Part shown: one piece after another, positions 1-5,760 of the stretch | Numbering within the stretch: the stretch's first letter is position 1 | Layout: each line of letters opens with the position of its first letter | Assembly: GCA_030044395.1 (NCBI GenBank) | Contig: JASHVW010000350.1 | Coordinates: 1 to 8,529 of the forward strand | Direction of reading: 5' to 3' | Length of the DNA: 8,529 nucleotides | From: Verrucomicrobiia bacterium | Lineage (GTDB): Bacteria; Verrucomicrobiota; Verrucomicrobiia; Limisphaerales; UBA11358 | Made by a program: the position numbers and the translations under genes | Notes under the pieces: model-generated | Database searches by the model: none | What the model was told of the DNA's origin: nothing | Seen by the model: only the letters and a program-made list of their open reading frames with translations

Positions 1-101
1 TTCAAATCCAACAACCCCTTTTTGCGCGCGCGCTTGATGATGCTTTCATCAAGCGGCCCGGCGAACATCGCCGGGAACAAAGTAAGCACGTCAATTTTCA
101 C
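1..101 (-). CDS. trmD: tRNA (guanine-N1-)-methyltransferase TrmD, N-terminal fragment cut by the window edge
   Basis: TrmD methylates G37 at N1 in tRNAs whose anticodon neighbour is G, using S-adenosylmethionine, which prevents +1 frameshifting. Only the first 33 codons are visible. They encode an opening typical of the SPOUT-class TrmD family: a beta strand reading VKIDVLTLFPAMF followed by a helix with ESIIKRARKKGLL. The start is a GTG (complement of 99-101). GAGG lies nine bases upstream, and the nearby ATGs are out of frame, so GTG is the best start. It follows khpA after 39 bases and should be co-transcribed with rpsP and khpA. Its likely SD sits inside a predicted hairpin (109-128), which could lower its translation relative to S16. 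The identification is firm from the N-terminus and the operon position; the SAM-binding knot lies outside the window. Confidence 0.9.
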   Translation of the reverse strand, partial: MKIDVLTLFPAMFAGPLDESIIKRARKKGLLDL

Positions 102-108
102 TGCATCG

Positions 109-128
109 TCATCCTCAAATGAGGCTGA
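109..128 (-). promoter_or_regulatory. Small hairpin covering the trmD ribosome-binding site
   Basis: On the minus strand TCAGCCTC and GAGGATGA flank an ATTT loop. They pair over eight positions with one mismatch (four perfect base pairs next to the loop). The 3' arm contains the GAGG that is the likely SD for the GTG start of trmD. Sequestering it would reduce trmD initiation unless ribosomes arriving from khpA open the stem. The pairing is seen in the sequence; the regulatory role is inferred. Confidence 0.4.
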
Positions 129-132
129 CCAC

Positions 133-155
133 GAGGACAATCATCTCTTGTCCTC
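133..155 (-). promoter_or_regulatory. Perfect 8-bp hairpin spanning the khpA stop codon
   Basis: GAGGACAA at 133-140 and TTGTCCTC at 148-155 are exact reverse complements with a 7-base loop. The loop contains the TGA stop of khpA (141-143). No U-tract follows in the direction of transcription, so it does not look like an intrinsic terminator. It could protect a processed 3' end, or attenuate or couple expression between khpA and trmD. It lies directly upstream of the hairpin at 109-128. Confidence 0.4.
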
Positions 156-380
156 AACAATCTCCACCGAACATCGCAGTCCCTGTTTCGCGCTCCCGGC
201 CAAAAGCAGCGAACGAATCGCGTTAATCGTCACCCCCTGCCGTCCGATGATCTTTCCCACGTCGCCCGGATCCAGCCGCAATTCATACAGCGTCATGCCC
301 CCGCGCTCGACCGGCGTTATCGTCACCGCCTCGGGCTTTTGCACGAGTCCTTTGACGATATATTCGAGGAACTCTTGCAT
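141..380 (-). CDS. khpA: KH-domain RNA-binding protein of the KhpA/YlqC family
   Basis: This 79-residue cytoplasmic protein consists almost entirely of one KH RNA-binding domain. The diagnostic GxxG loop is visible as IIGRQG (Gly46-Arg47-Gln48-Gly49), preceded by a beta strand (LYELRLDPGDVGK) and followed by the helix TINAIRSLLLAG. Length and N-terminus (a short helix, MQEFLEYIVKGLV) match the family. In Firmicutes the homologue pairs with KhpB (Jag/EloR) and affects small-RNA binding and cell elongation; whether that partner exists here cannot be seen. It starts five bases after the rpsP stop, the classical position of this family between S16 and RimM/TrmD, so co-transcription with rpsP is very likely. 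No strong SD precedes its ATG, suggesting coupling to rpsP translation. Confidence 0.93.
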   Translation of the reverse strand: MQEFLEYIVKGLVQKPEAVTITPVERGGMTLYELRLDPGDVGKIIGRQGVTINAIRSLLLAGSAKQGLRCSVEIVEDKR

Positions 381-385
381 TCAAA

Positions 386-646
386 TCAACTCGCCGCCGG
401 TGCAACCGCCTTGCCGGCCTTCTTGATGAAGCTCGCCACCGTCTCGCTCGGTTGCGCGCCTTTGCTCAGCCAATACTTCGCGCGATCCAGGTTGAGCGTG
501 AAATTATCGCCCTTCTTCAACGGCTGATAGGTGCCGATTTCCTCAATAAACTTCCCGTCGCGCGGACTCCGGCCGTCGGCCACCACGATGCGGAAGGCCG
601 GCAAATTCTTGGTGCCGACGCGTTTCATGCGAATTTTTACTGCCAT
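386..646 (-). CDS. rpsP: 30S ribosomal protein S16
   Basis: S16 is a small-subunit assembly protein that binds 16S rRNA in the 5' domain. The 86-residue product has the full family pattern: N-terminal strand MAVKIRMKRVGTKNLPAFRIVV, then ADGRSPRDGKFIEEIGTYQP, then the LDRAKYWLSKGAQPSETV segment that closes the fold. Length is normal (about 80-90) and the C-terminus ends in an Ala-rich tail. It is the promoter-proximal gene of the rpsP-khpA-trmD unit. The ATG at 644-646 is preceded by an A/T-rich stretch without a recognisable SD, and the candidate promoter at 668-695 would give a leader of only about 15 bases. Identification is certain; the initiation mode is inferred. Confidence 0.98.
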   Translation of the reverse strand: MAVKIRMKRVGTKNLPAFRIVVADGRSPRDGKFIEEIGTYQPLKKGDNFTLNLDRAKYWLSKGAQPSETVASFIKKAGKAVAPAAS

Positions 647-667
647 AAATTTATCAAAAGAGCGGGG

Positions 668-695
668 AAAATATCATTTGCGCGCGGGTTTGCAA
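668..695 (-). promoter_or_regulatory. Candidate promoter for the rpsP operon
   Basis: On the minus strand TTGCAA (-35-like, complement of 690-695) is separated by 16 bases from TATTTT (-10-like, complement of 668-673). Each matches the sigma-70 consensus at four of six positions. It lies just upstream of rpsP in the 111-bp divergent gap and implies a very short 5' leader. Spacing and position are favourable, but the hexamers are imperfect. Confidence 0.35.
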
Positions 696-718
696 GCATT
701 GATTTTGGGATTTCCCTC

Positions 719-746
719 TTGCCCAACTCCCATTTGCGGCGATAAT
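719..746 (+). promoter_or_regulatory. Candidate promoter for the Uma2-family gene
   Basis: TTGCCC (719-724) and GATAAT (741-746) are separated by 16 bases and match the sigma-70 hexamers at four and five positions. A transcript starting six to seven bases after the -10 would begin around 753, leaving almost no leader before the ATG at 758. That fits the absence of an SD there. It is back to back with the rpsP promoter candidate. Confidence 0.35.
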
Positions 747-757
747 TTTTTTGCAAC

Positions 758-1237
758 ATGAGCCAGCCGTATGAGGAAATCCTGGAGGGCGCCACCTTCC
801 CCCGTTCCGCGCCCGACCCGCGGCACGAAATCATTTGCGACCGCCTGCATTCGGCCGTGAACGCCAGCGTCGCCAACATCCCCACGGCGCAATTGCTCGC
901 CCCCCGGACCAGAGTTCAAGTCGCCCGTTCCACTGCCCTCCGTCCCGACCTCGCCCTCATCATGGTCGCCACCCAAAAACTGTTCCTCGCCGTCGAAATC
1001 ATCTCCCGCGGCGACCACAACGCCGATACCGTCGTTAAAAAGGAGATTTATGAAAAAATCCGCGTCCCCCGCCTCTGGATGGTTGACCCGCGCTATGACA
1101 ACGTCGAGATCTACCACAGCACCGAATTCGGCCTGCAACTTAAGGGCATCCTCGCCGGCAGCGAAACTTTGACCGAGCAATTGCTGCCCGAATTCCAAAT
1201 GGTTATCTCCGAAATATTCGCCTCACCGCGCGCTTGA
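758..1237 (+). CDS. Uma2-family (DUF820) PD-(D/E)XK nuclease-fold protein
   Basis: The 159-residue product has the hallmarks of the Uma2/DUF820 restriction-endonuclease-like fold: RPDLALI (Asp64), FLAVEIIS (Glu80), the downstream KKEIYEKI lysines (94-95) and the RVPRLWMVDP strand. These correspond to the usual PDvavv, vEvlSps, K...Y and G..eyWlvDp motifs, so the presumed metal-binding Asp and Glu are present. It is somewhat shorter than typical members (about 180-200 residues) and lacks the common N-terminal segment. Family members are widespread, often in many copies, in Cyanobacteria, Planctomycetota and Verrucomicrobiota; their biological role is unsettled and transposon-linked or defence roles are only suggested. 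It is a single gene with no methyltransferase or antitoxin partner, divergent from rpsP. The ATG lacks an SD and may be used on a near-leaderless transcript. Confidence 0.82.
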   Translation: MSQPYEEILEGATFPRSAPDPRHEIICDRLHSAVNASVANIPTAQLLAPRTRVQVARSTALRPDLALIMVATQKLFLAVEIISRGDHNADTVVKKEIYEKIRVPRLWMVDPRYDNVEIYHSTEFGLQLKGILAGSETLTEQLLPEFQMVISEIFASPRA

Positions 1238-1296
1238 TTTTCCGGGACCCCGGGGTTAGCGTTGCGGTTGCAGCACAAAGGAAAGGAATTAAACTT

Positions 1297-1647
1297 ATGA
1301 AAAGGATGATATTAGCATTCGCCGCCGGTCTCTTGCTGGCAGGAATGGCGGGACCCGCGTTCGCCTCCGATCCAGTCACCATCACCGGTACCATGGTTTG
1401 CGGCAAATGTACCCTCCACCTCACCAAAGAGTGCCAAAACGTCGTCGAGGTCGCTCAGGGAACCAACACCGTCTATTATTTTCTCGAAATGAATGACGTG
1501 AGCAAAGCCGCGCACGACCCGATTTGCGACCCGGGTAATTCAGAAAAAGTTACCGTGACCGGAACCGTCCAGGTAAAGGACGGCAAGGAAGTCATGACAC
1601 CCGCCAAAATCGTGGTGCTGAACTCTTCGGGCGTGTCTGAAAAATAG
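1297..1647 (+). CDS. Small exported four-cysteine protein of unknown function
   Basis: The 116-residue product begins with a classical Sec signal peptide: MKRM, a hydrophobic core (ILAFAAGLLLAGMAG) and an AFA cleavage site after residue 23. The mature part of about 93 residues looks all-beta, with two VTITGT/VTVTGTV strands flanking a region with Cys35-x2-Cys38 (MVCGKC), Cys46 (KECQNV) and Cys77 (PICDPG). It recalls small CGxC-containing secreted proteins of Planctomycetota and Verrucomicrobiota (possibly a DUF6370-like family; from memory, not verified). The cysteines could form two disulfides or bind a metal. The start at 1297 is chosen over an in-frame upstream start at 1234 because a strong SD (GGAAAGGAA, ending at 1288) sits eight bases before it and the signal peptide begins there. 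It follows the Uma2 gene by 59 bases and converges on hisA. No enzymatic function can be assigned. Confidence 0.85.
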   Translation: MKRMILAFAAGLLLAGMAGPAFASDPVTITGTMVCGKCTLHLTKECQNVVEVAQGTNTVYYFLEMNDVSKAAHDPICDPGNSEKVTVTGTVQVKDGKEVMTPAKIVVLNSSGVSEK

Positions 1648-1697
1648 GCCGGCGGAGGGATTGCAGGCGCGGCGGCCAGGATGGCGTCTTCCATCCT

Positions 1698-2507
1698 CTA
1701 TCTTCGTTCCCGGCCCTTTGCGGCGCGCCGGTTGAACTCCACGGCGTCCGCATAGCGCACGCCGCTGCCGCCAAAAATATCCAGCGCCGAGCCGATGGTC
1801 AGGTCCACCTTGCCGCCACCCAGCCGGGTTACCTCTTCCAAATCAGCCAGCGATTTCGCGCCGCCGGCGTAGGTCGCAGGAATGGACGCCCAGCACCCGA
1901 GTTTCTCCACTAATTCGCGGTCAATGCCTAGGCACAAACCCTCTACATCCACGGCGTGAACCAGATATTCCGCGCAAAAATCAGACAATTGCCGCAGCGT
2001 CTCTCCATTTACCTCCAGCTCGGTGAACTTTTGCCACCGGTCTGTAACCACAAAATAGGCAGGACTGCCAGGTGTCGGACTTTGCATTTTCGGTTCTGGG
2101 CTTTTTTTCCGACAGCTCAAATCCAGCACCAACCGCTCCCTGCCGATGGCCTTGACCAGTTCCTTCATCCGCCCCCAATCCACCCGGCCTTCGCGAAAGA
2201 CCCAACTTGTCACGATGACATGTGACGCGCCGGCATCGAGCCATTCGCGCGCGTTTTGAGCGTTTACCCCGCCCCCCAGATGCAAACCGCCCGGAAACGC
2301 CGCCAGCGCCGCGCGGGCTTCGGTCTCATTGCCGGGCCCAAGCTGAATGACATGCCCGCCGGCCAGACCGTCCCGTTTGTAGAGCTCCGCAAACCATGCG
2401 GCGGATTTTTCGGAAACAAAATTCGTGCGCAGACGCGCCTCGCCCAGCGTGCCACCGACGATTTGTTTCACTTTACCTTCATGCAGATCAATGCACGGTC
2501 GAAACAT
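1698..2507 (-). CDS. hisA: HisA, eukaryotic (HIS6) type: ProFAR isomerase
   Basis: This enzyme catalyses the Amadori rearrangement of ProFAR to PRFAR, the fourth step of histidine synthesis, in a cytoplasmic TIM barrel. The 269-residue product matches yeast HIS6 far better than ordinary bacterial HisA: CIDLHEGKVKQIVGGTL at the N-terminus, then TNFVS, HVIQLGPGNE, GGGVN, VIVTSWVF, LVLDLSCRKK, HAVDVEGLCLGID, YAGGAKSLADL and KVDLTIGSALDIFGG. The presumed catalytic aspartates are Asp7 (CIDLH) and Asp129 (VLDLS). A Ser/Pro-rich insert at residues 136-149 (2061-2102) is absent from the yeast sequence. I place the start at the ATG (complement of 2505-2507), because the in-frame TTG at 2516 adds only two extra residues and has no SD. 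It stands alone, with no other his genes nearby, divergent from the redox fusion gene and convergent with the small secreted protein. Confidence 0.93.
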   Translation of the reverse strand: MFRPCIDLHEGKVKQIVGGTLGEARLRTNFVSEKSAAWFAELYKRDGLAGGHVIQLGPGNETEARAALAAFPGGLHLGGGVNAQNAREWLDAGASHVIVTSWVFREGRVDWGRMKELVKAIGRERLVLDLSCRKKSPEPKMQSPTPGSPAYFVVTDRWQKFTELEVNGETLRQLSDFCAEYLVHAVDVEGLCLGIDRELVEKLGCWASIPATYAGGAKSLADLEEVTRLGGGKVDLTIGSALDIFGGSGVRYADAVEFNRRAAKGRERR

Positions 2508-2579
2508 GGCATCCAAGGTAAAGTGCCGGATTCAAAGCGGAAAGCCCAAAGGACCAAGCCGTCGCAGCGTGCAATCTGC

Positions 2580-2649
2580 TTAACAGCCCGTTAAAAAGGC
2601 GAAAAATCCTCTCAGCGGCGGTGTCCGGAGTTTTTTAACAGGCTGTTAA
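2580..2649. repeat. Inverted repeat with two palindromic 18-bp arms
   Basis: TTAACAGCCCGTTAAAAA (2580-2597) is repeated in inverted orientation at 2632-2649 with 17 of 18 matches, around a 34-base spacer. The core of each arm is itself palindromic: TTAACAG-G-CTGTTAA is perfect in the right arm and has one mismatch in the left. The element sits in the 184-bp divergent gap between hisA and the redox fusion gene. It could be a pair of operator sites for a dimeric regulator acting on both genes, or a MITE/REP-like dispersed repeat. Only genome-wide copy number would decide. Confidence 0.7.
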
Positions 2650-2691
2650 CGTGACAATTCTGAAAATTCCTCTCTTTTTGGCTTAAAAAAT

Positions 2692-5640
2692 TTGACGAAA
2701 CGTGAGGGAAATAGAATCTTGTGGGGCCAGTCATTGAAAAAGTTGTCATTCATTTGCAGGCCGTGGCTCGTCGTTGTCGCCTTGCTCGGTAGTCTTTTAT
2801 GTTCCACGAATGCCAATCCCTACGGATTGGATTCGCGCCCATCCGTCGGCCCGTTTCTAAATGGCGCCATGCCGGAAATTGCCCCCGCCATTTCCGGAAA
2901 TTGGTCCGCGGTCGAGGCCTTCCCCAATTTGCTCTTCACCAATTCCGTCGGCCTCACCTCCATCCCGGGCACACACCAACTTTGCGTCTGGGAACGCGAA
3001 GGCCGCATCTGGAGTTTTGAAAATTCCCCCGGCGTCACCCAAAAAAAACTCGTCCTCGATATCCATAATCAATGTCAGGGATGGGATGATTCCGGCCTGC
3101 TCGGCGTGGCATTTCAGGCCGGTTTTCCCACCAACCATTACATCTTTGTCTATTATACCTGGGTCAAGCCCGGGACCGTCGTCGGCGACGCCTACACCCG
3201 CCCCCCTCAGGCTGTGCCGAACACCTACCACGACCGCCTCTCGCGCTTCACACTCGACGCCAATGGCGTCGCCATCCCCGGCTCCGAGACGGTCCTGATT
3301 GATCTGCTGGATGACACGATTTGGCACCACGGCGGCGGAATGTTTTTTCATCCCAAAAACGGGTTCCTCTACCTGACCATCGGAAACAATGCCACCCCCG
3401 ACAACGACCAGATCATCAACCGTAGTCTGTTCGGCGGCGTCCTGCGGTTGGACGTTGACTGCCGCGGCGGCAACATCAGCCATCCGATTCCTCGCCAGCC
3501 GCTCAACGGCCATACCGCGCATTATTATATCCCCAACGACAATCCCTTCGTCGGCGGAACCAATGCCCTCGGCGAAACCAACGTGCTCGAAGAGTTTTTT
3601 TGCGTCGGCTTGCGCAGCCCGCATCGCATGACGTACGACCCGGGAACGGGCAGAATTTTTATCGGTGACGTCGGCGACAGCGCACGCGAGGAGGTGGACA
3701 TCATTGAGCCGGGCGAAAAGGGCCTGAATTTTCAATGGCCTTACTGCGAAGGCAAACTCGGCACCATGAAGCTCCCCTGCATCGGCGTCAGCCGCGGCCC
3801 GGTGCTCGATTATCCCCACACCGATGGCCGCGCCATCATCGGCGGATACGTCTATCGCGGCAAAAAATTCGCCCGCGACCTCGGCGGCAAATACATTTTT
3901 GGCGACAATGTCTTTCGGACGATTTGGGCCATGGACGAAACCACCACGCCGGACAGCAAAACGCTTCTTGCGGTCATGCCCAAGGGCACCGGGCCCAATT
4001 CCGGCTCCGATTACACCGGCCTTTCCTCCTTTGGCACCGATGCCCGCGGCGAAATCTATTTTTGCCAGATGAGCAGCATCGGCGGGCATATTTATACGCT
4101 CGCCCGCGGCGGCCCTCCCCCGCCGACTCATCCCATCCCCAAATTGCTGTCACAAACCGGCGTGTTTTCCGATCTCAAAAATATGACCCCGGCCAGTTTC
4201 CTGATTCCCTACAACGTCATTACCCCGCTATGGTCCGACGGCGCGGTCAAGTCCCGCTGGATCGCCTTGCCGGACCATTCCCAAATCCATTTCTCAAATA
4301 CCCGCGAATGGAAATTCCCCGACGGAACCGTCTTCGTGAAAACTTTTTCACTCCCCGTGGATGATGCCAATCCGCAAATCCTTCGCCGGCTCGAAACCCG
4401 CCTGCTCGTGCGCGACACTAACGGCGCCGTCTATGGCGCCAGCTACAAATGGCGGCCCGATGATTCTGATGCCGACATCGTCAACGCCGGCATCACCGAA
4501 CCCATTCAAATCAAGACCGCCACCGGCACTCGCATCCAAAATTGGTTTTACCCCGGTAGGCAGGATTGCCTCACCTGCCACACGCCGCAATCCGGTGGCG
4601 TCCTCGGCGTCAACACCCGCCAACTGAACCGCGATTTCACCTACCCGAACGGCGTCACCGACAATCAGCTCCGCGCGCTCAACCATATTCATGTCTTTGA
4701 TGCAGTGCTCCATGAAGAACAAATTCCGCAAATGGACCAATTGGTTGCCGTCACAAACACTGACGCGCCCTTGGAATTGCGCGCCCGCTCCTACCTCGAC
4801 GCCAATTGCGCGCAATGCCACCGCCCCGGCGGTGTCGGCGCTTTCTTCGACACGCGATTTGACACGCCGCTCGGCCAGCAGGGACTCATCAACGGTCCCG
4901 TCGCCAACCCCCTGGGTATTTCCGGCGCTAAAATCATCGTGCCTGACGACCCATCCAAATCCGTACTGTTCCATCGCATCAACGAGCTGGGTGATTCCCA
5001 AATGCCCCCGATTGCCCGCAACGTCGTTGACACCAACGCCGTCGCCACCATCGCCGACTGGATCAGTTCCCTGCCCCTGTCCCAATCCTCCCTGCCCCAA
5101 AATTGGCTGCACGCAGACGTCGGCGACGTCGGCAAAAAAGGCGACGCCAGCTATTTGGATGGCCGCTTCAATGTCATCGCCTCCGGCACCGACATCTGGG
5201 GCACCAACGACGGATTTCATTTTGCCTGCATTTCGCTCAATGGCGACGGCGAGATTGTCGCGCGCGTGATGGCCATGCAATACACCGATCCGTGGGCAAA
5301 GGCCGGAGTCATGTTCCGTGAAGGTCTTGGAACTGGCGACAAATACGCCACCATCGTCGTCACCGCCGGCGGCGCTTCCGCGTACCAATGGCGTCCATCT
5401 GAAAACGCCGCGGGCCGCAATACCGACGGCCCCACCATCAATTTTCCGTTTTGGCTCAAACTGGTCCGCGCGGGCGACGCCTTCTCCGGTTATGTCTCCC
5501 CCGACGGCGTCACCTGGCATCGCGTGGACGATATTTCCGTTCCGATGGCGAAGAAAATTTATGTCGGCCTCGCCGTCAGCGCCCACAACAATACCCTGTT
5601 GAATTCGGCATTGTTCGACCACGTTCAGGTTTCGCCGTAG
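2692..5640 (+). CDS. Exported fusion: GSDH/PQQ-type sugar dehydrogenase, SO2930-type diheme cytochrome c, lectin-like C-terminus
   Basis: This 982-residue protein should oxidise a sugar or similar alcohol/aldehyde in the periplasm and pass electrons through its own hemes. Residues 15-41 form a signal peptide (KKLSF, hydrophobic core, cleavage near TNA). Residues ~70-475 are a glucose/sorbosone dehydrogenase beta-propeller with WHHGGGMFFHP (candidate catalytic His213), GLRSPHRMTYDP (306-317), GDVGDSAREEVDII and NFQWPYCEG. Residues ~484-800 resemble the SO2930/TIGR03806 diheme cytochrome family: LIPYNVITPLWSDGA, CLTCH (626-630), LGVNTRQLNRD, CAQCH (706-710) and a possible distal Met771 in QMPP. 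Residues ~806-982 are a concanavalin-like module of the DUF1349 kind. The first in-frame start is TTG at 2692. A TTG at 2734 (LKKLSF, GGGG seven bases upstream) gives a more typical signal peptide, so the N-terminus is uncertain. It is monocistronic as far as seen, divergent from hisA. PQQ dependence is inferred from the family. Confidence 0.88.
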   Translation: MTKREGNRILWGQSLKKLSFICRPWLVVVALLGSLLCSTNANPYGLDSRPSVGPFLNGAMPEIAPAISGNWSAVEAFPNLLFTNSVGLTSIPGTHQLCVWEREGRIWSFENSPGVTQKKLVLDIHNQCQGWDDSGLLGVAFQAGFPTNHYIFVYYTWVKPGTVVGDAYTRPPQAVPNTYHDRLSRFTLDANGVAIPGSETVLIDLLDDTIWHHGGGMFFHPKNGFLYLTIGNNATPDNDQIINRSLFGGVLRLDVDCRGGNISHPIPRQPLNGHTAHYYIPNDNPFVGGTNALGETNVLEEFFCVGLRSPHRMTYDPGTGRIFIGDVGDSAREEVDIIEPGEKGLNFQWPYCEGKLGTMKLPCIGVSRGPVLDYPHTDGRAIIGGYVYRGKKFARDLGGKYIFGDNVFRTIWAMDETTTPDSKTLLAVMPKGTGPNSGSDYTGLSSFGTDARGEIYFCQMSSIGGHIYTLARGGPPPPTHPIPKLLSQTGVFSDLKNMTPASFLIPYNVITPLWSDGAVKSRWIALPDHSQIHFSNTREWKFPDGTVFVKTFSLPVDDANPQILRRLETRLLVRDTNGAVYGASYKWRPDDSDADIVNAGITEPIQIKTATGTRIQNWFYPGRQDCLTCHTPQSGGVLGVNTRQLNRDFTYPNGVTDNQLRALNHIHVFDAVLHEEQIPQMDQLVAVTNTDAPLELRARSYLDANCAQCHRPGGVGAFFDTRFDTPLGQQGLINGPVANPLGISGAKIIVPDDPSKSVLFHRINELGDSQMPPIARNVVDTNAVATIADWISSLPLSQSSLPQNWLHADVGDVGKKGDASYLDGRFNVIASGTDIWGTNDGFHFACISLNGDGEIVARVMAMQYTDPWAKAGVMFREGLGTGDKYATIVVTAGGASAYQWRPSENAAGRNTDGPTINFPFWLKLVRAGDAFSGYVSPDGVTWHRVDDISVPMAKKIYVGLAVSAHNNTLLNSALFDHVQVSP

Positions 5641-5690
5641 GGGGTCGCCGGCCCGCCTCTCGTTGACTCCCGGCCGCTTCGGTTCCCGCC

Positions 5691-5718
5691 TCGACAAATC
5701 ACAGAATTTTTCTAAATT
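5691..5718 (+). promoter_or_regulatory. Candidate promoter for the thiG-rfaE1-panB operon
   Basis: TCGACA (5691-5696, five of six matches to TTGACA) and TAAATT (5713-5718, four of six matches to TATAAT) are 16 bases apart, in an A/T-rich patch of an otherwise GC-rich gap. The predicted start near 5725 would leave a leader of about 65 bases containing the heptamer repeat. No TPP riboswitch motif was seen in this leader. Confidence 0.4.
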
Positions 5719-5760
5719 TGAGGATGGATTCGATTTGCCGCGCCATTCGCAGCATTATGA

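Noticed and set aside
674..1198. 174-residue open frame on the minus strand upstream of rpsP
   Set aside because: Antisense to the Uma2 gene, whose nuclease-fold motifs are on the plus strand, and acidic low-complexity composition.
1238..1260. GC-rich palindrome (CCGGGACCCCGG) after the Uma2 gene as a terminator
   Set aside because: The loop would be two to four bases and no T-tract follows, so it is not a credible intrinsic terminator.
1234..1296. Upstream in-frame start for the small secreted protein
   Set aside because: The extra 21 residues overlap the Uma2 stop and would bury the signal peptide. A strong SD sits just before the ATG at 1297.
2508..2516. TTG start for hisA three codons upstream of the ATG
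   Set aside because: No SD precedes it, and HIS6-type proteins begin only a few residues before the CIDLH motif, which fits the ATG.
2692..2717. TTGACG ... TAGAAT as a promoter for the redox fusion gene
   Set aside because: The spacer is only 14 bases, and the transcript would begin beyond the first possible start codon and barely before the second.
2799..2830. Lipobox in the redox fusion signal peptide (Cys37)
   Set aside because: Leu precedes the Cys (SLLC) instead of Gly/Ala/Ser, and a good signal peptidase I site (TNA) follows.
2857..4131. 424-residue open frame on the minus strand
   Set aside because: It lies wholly antisense to the propeller part of the redox fusion, has low-complexity Ala/Gly/Asp/Val composition and no family motif. 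It is a by-product of GC-rich codon positions.
4348..5697. 449-residue open frame on the minus strand
   Set aside because: Antisense to the cytochrome and C-terminal domains, which carry clear motifs on the plus strand. The composition is typical of a shadow frame.
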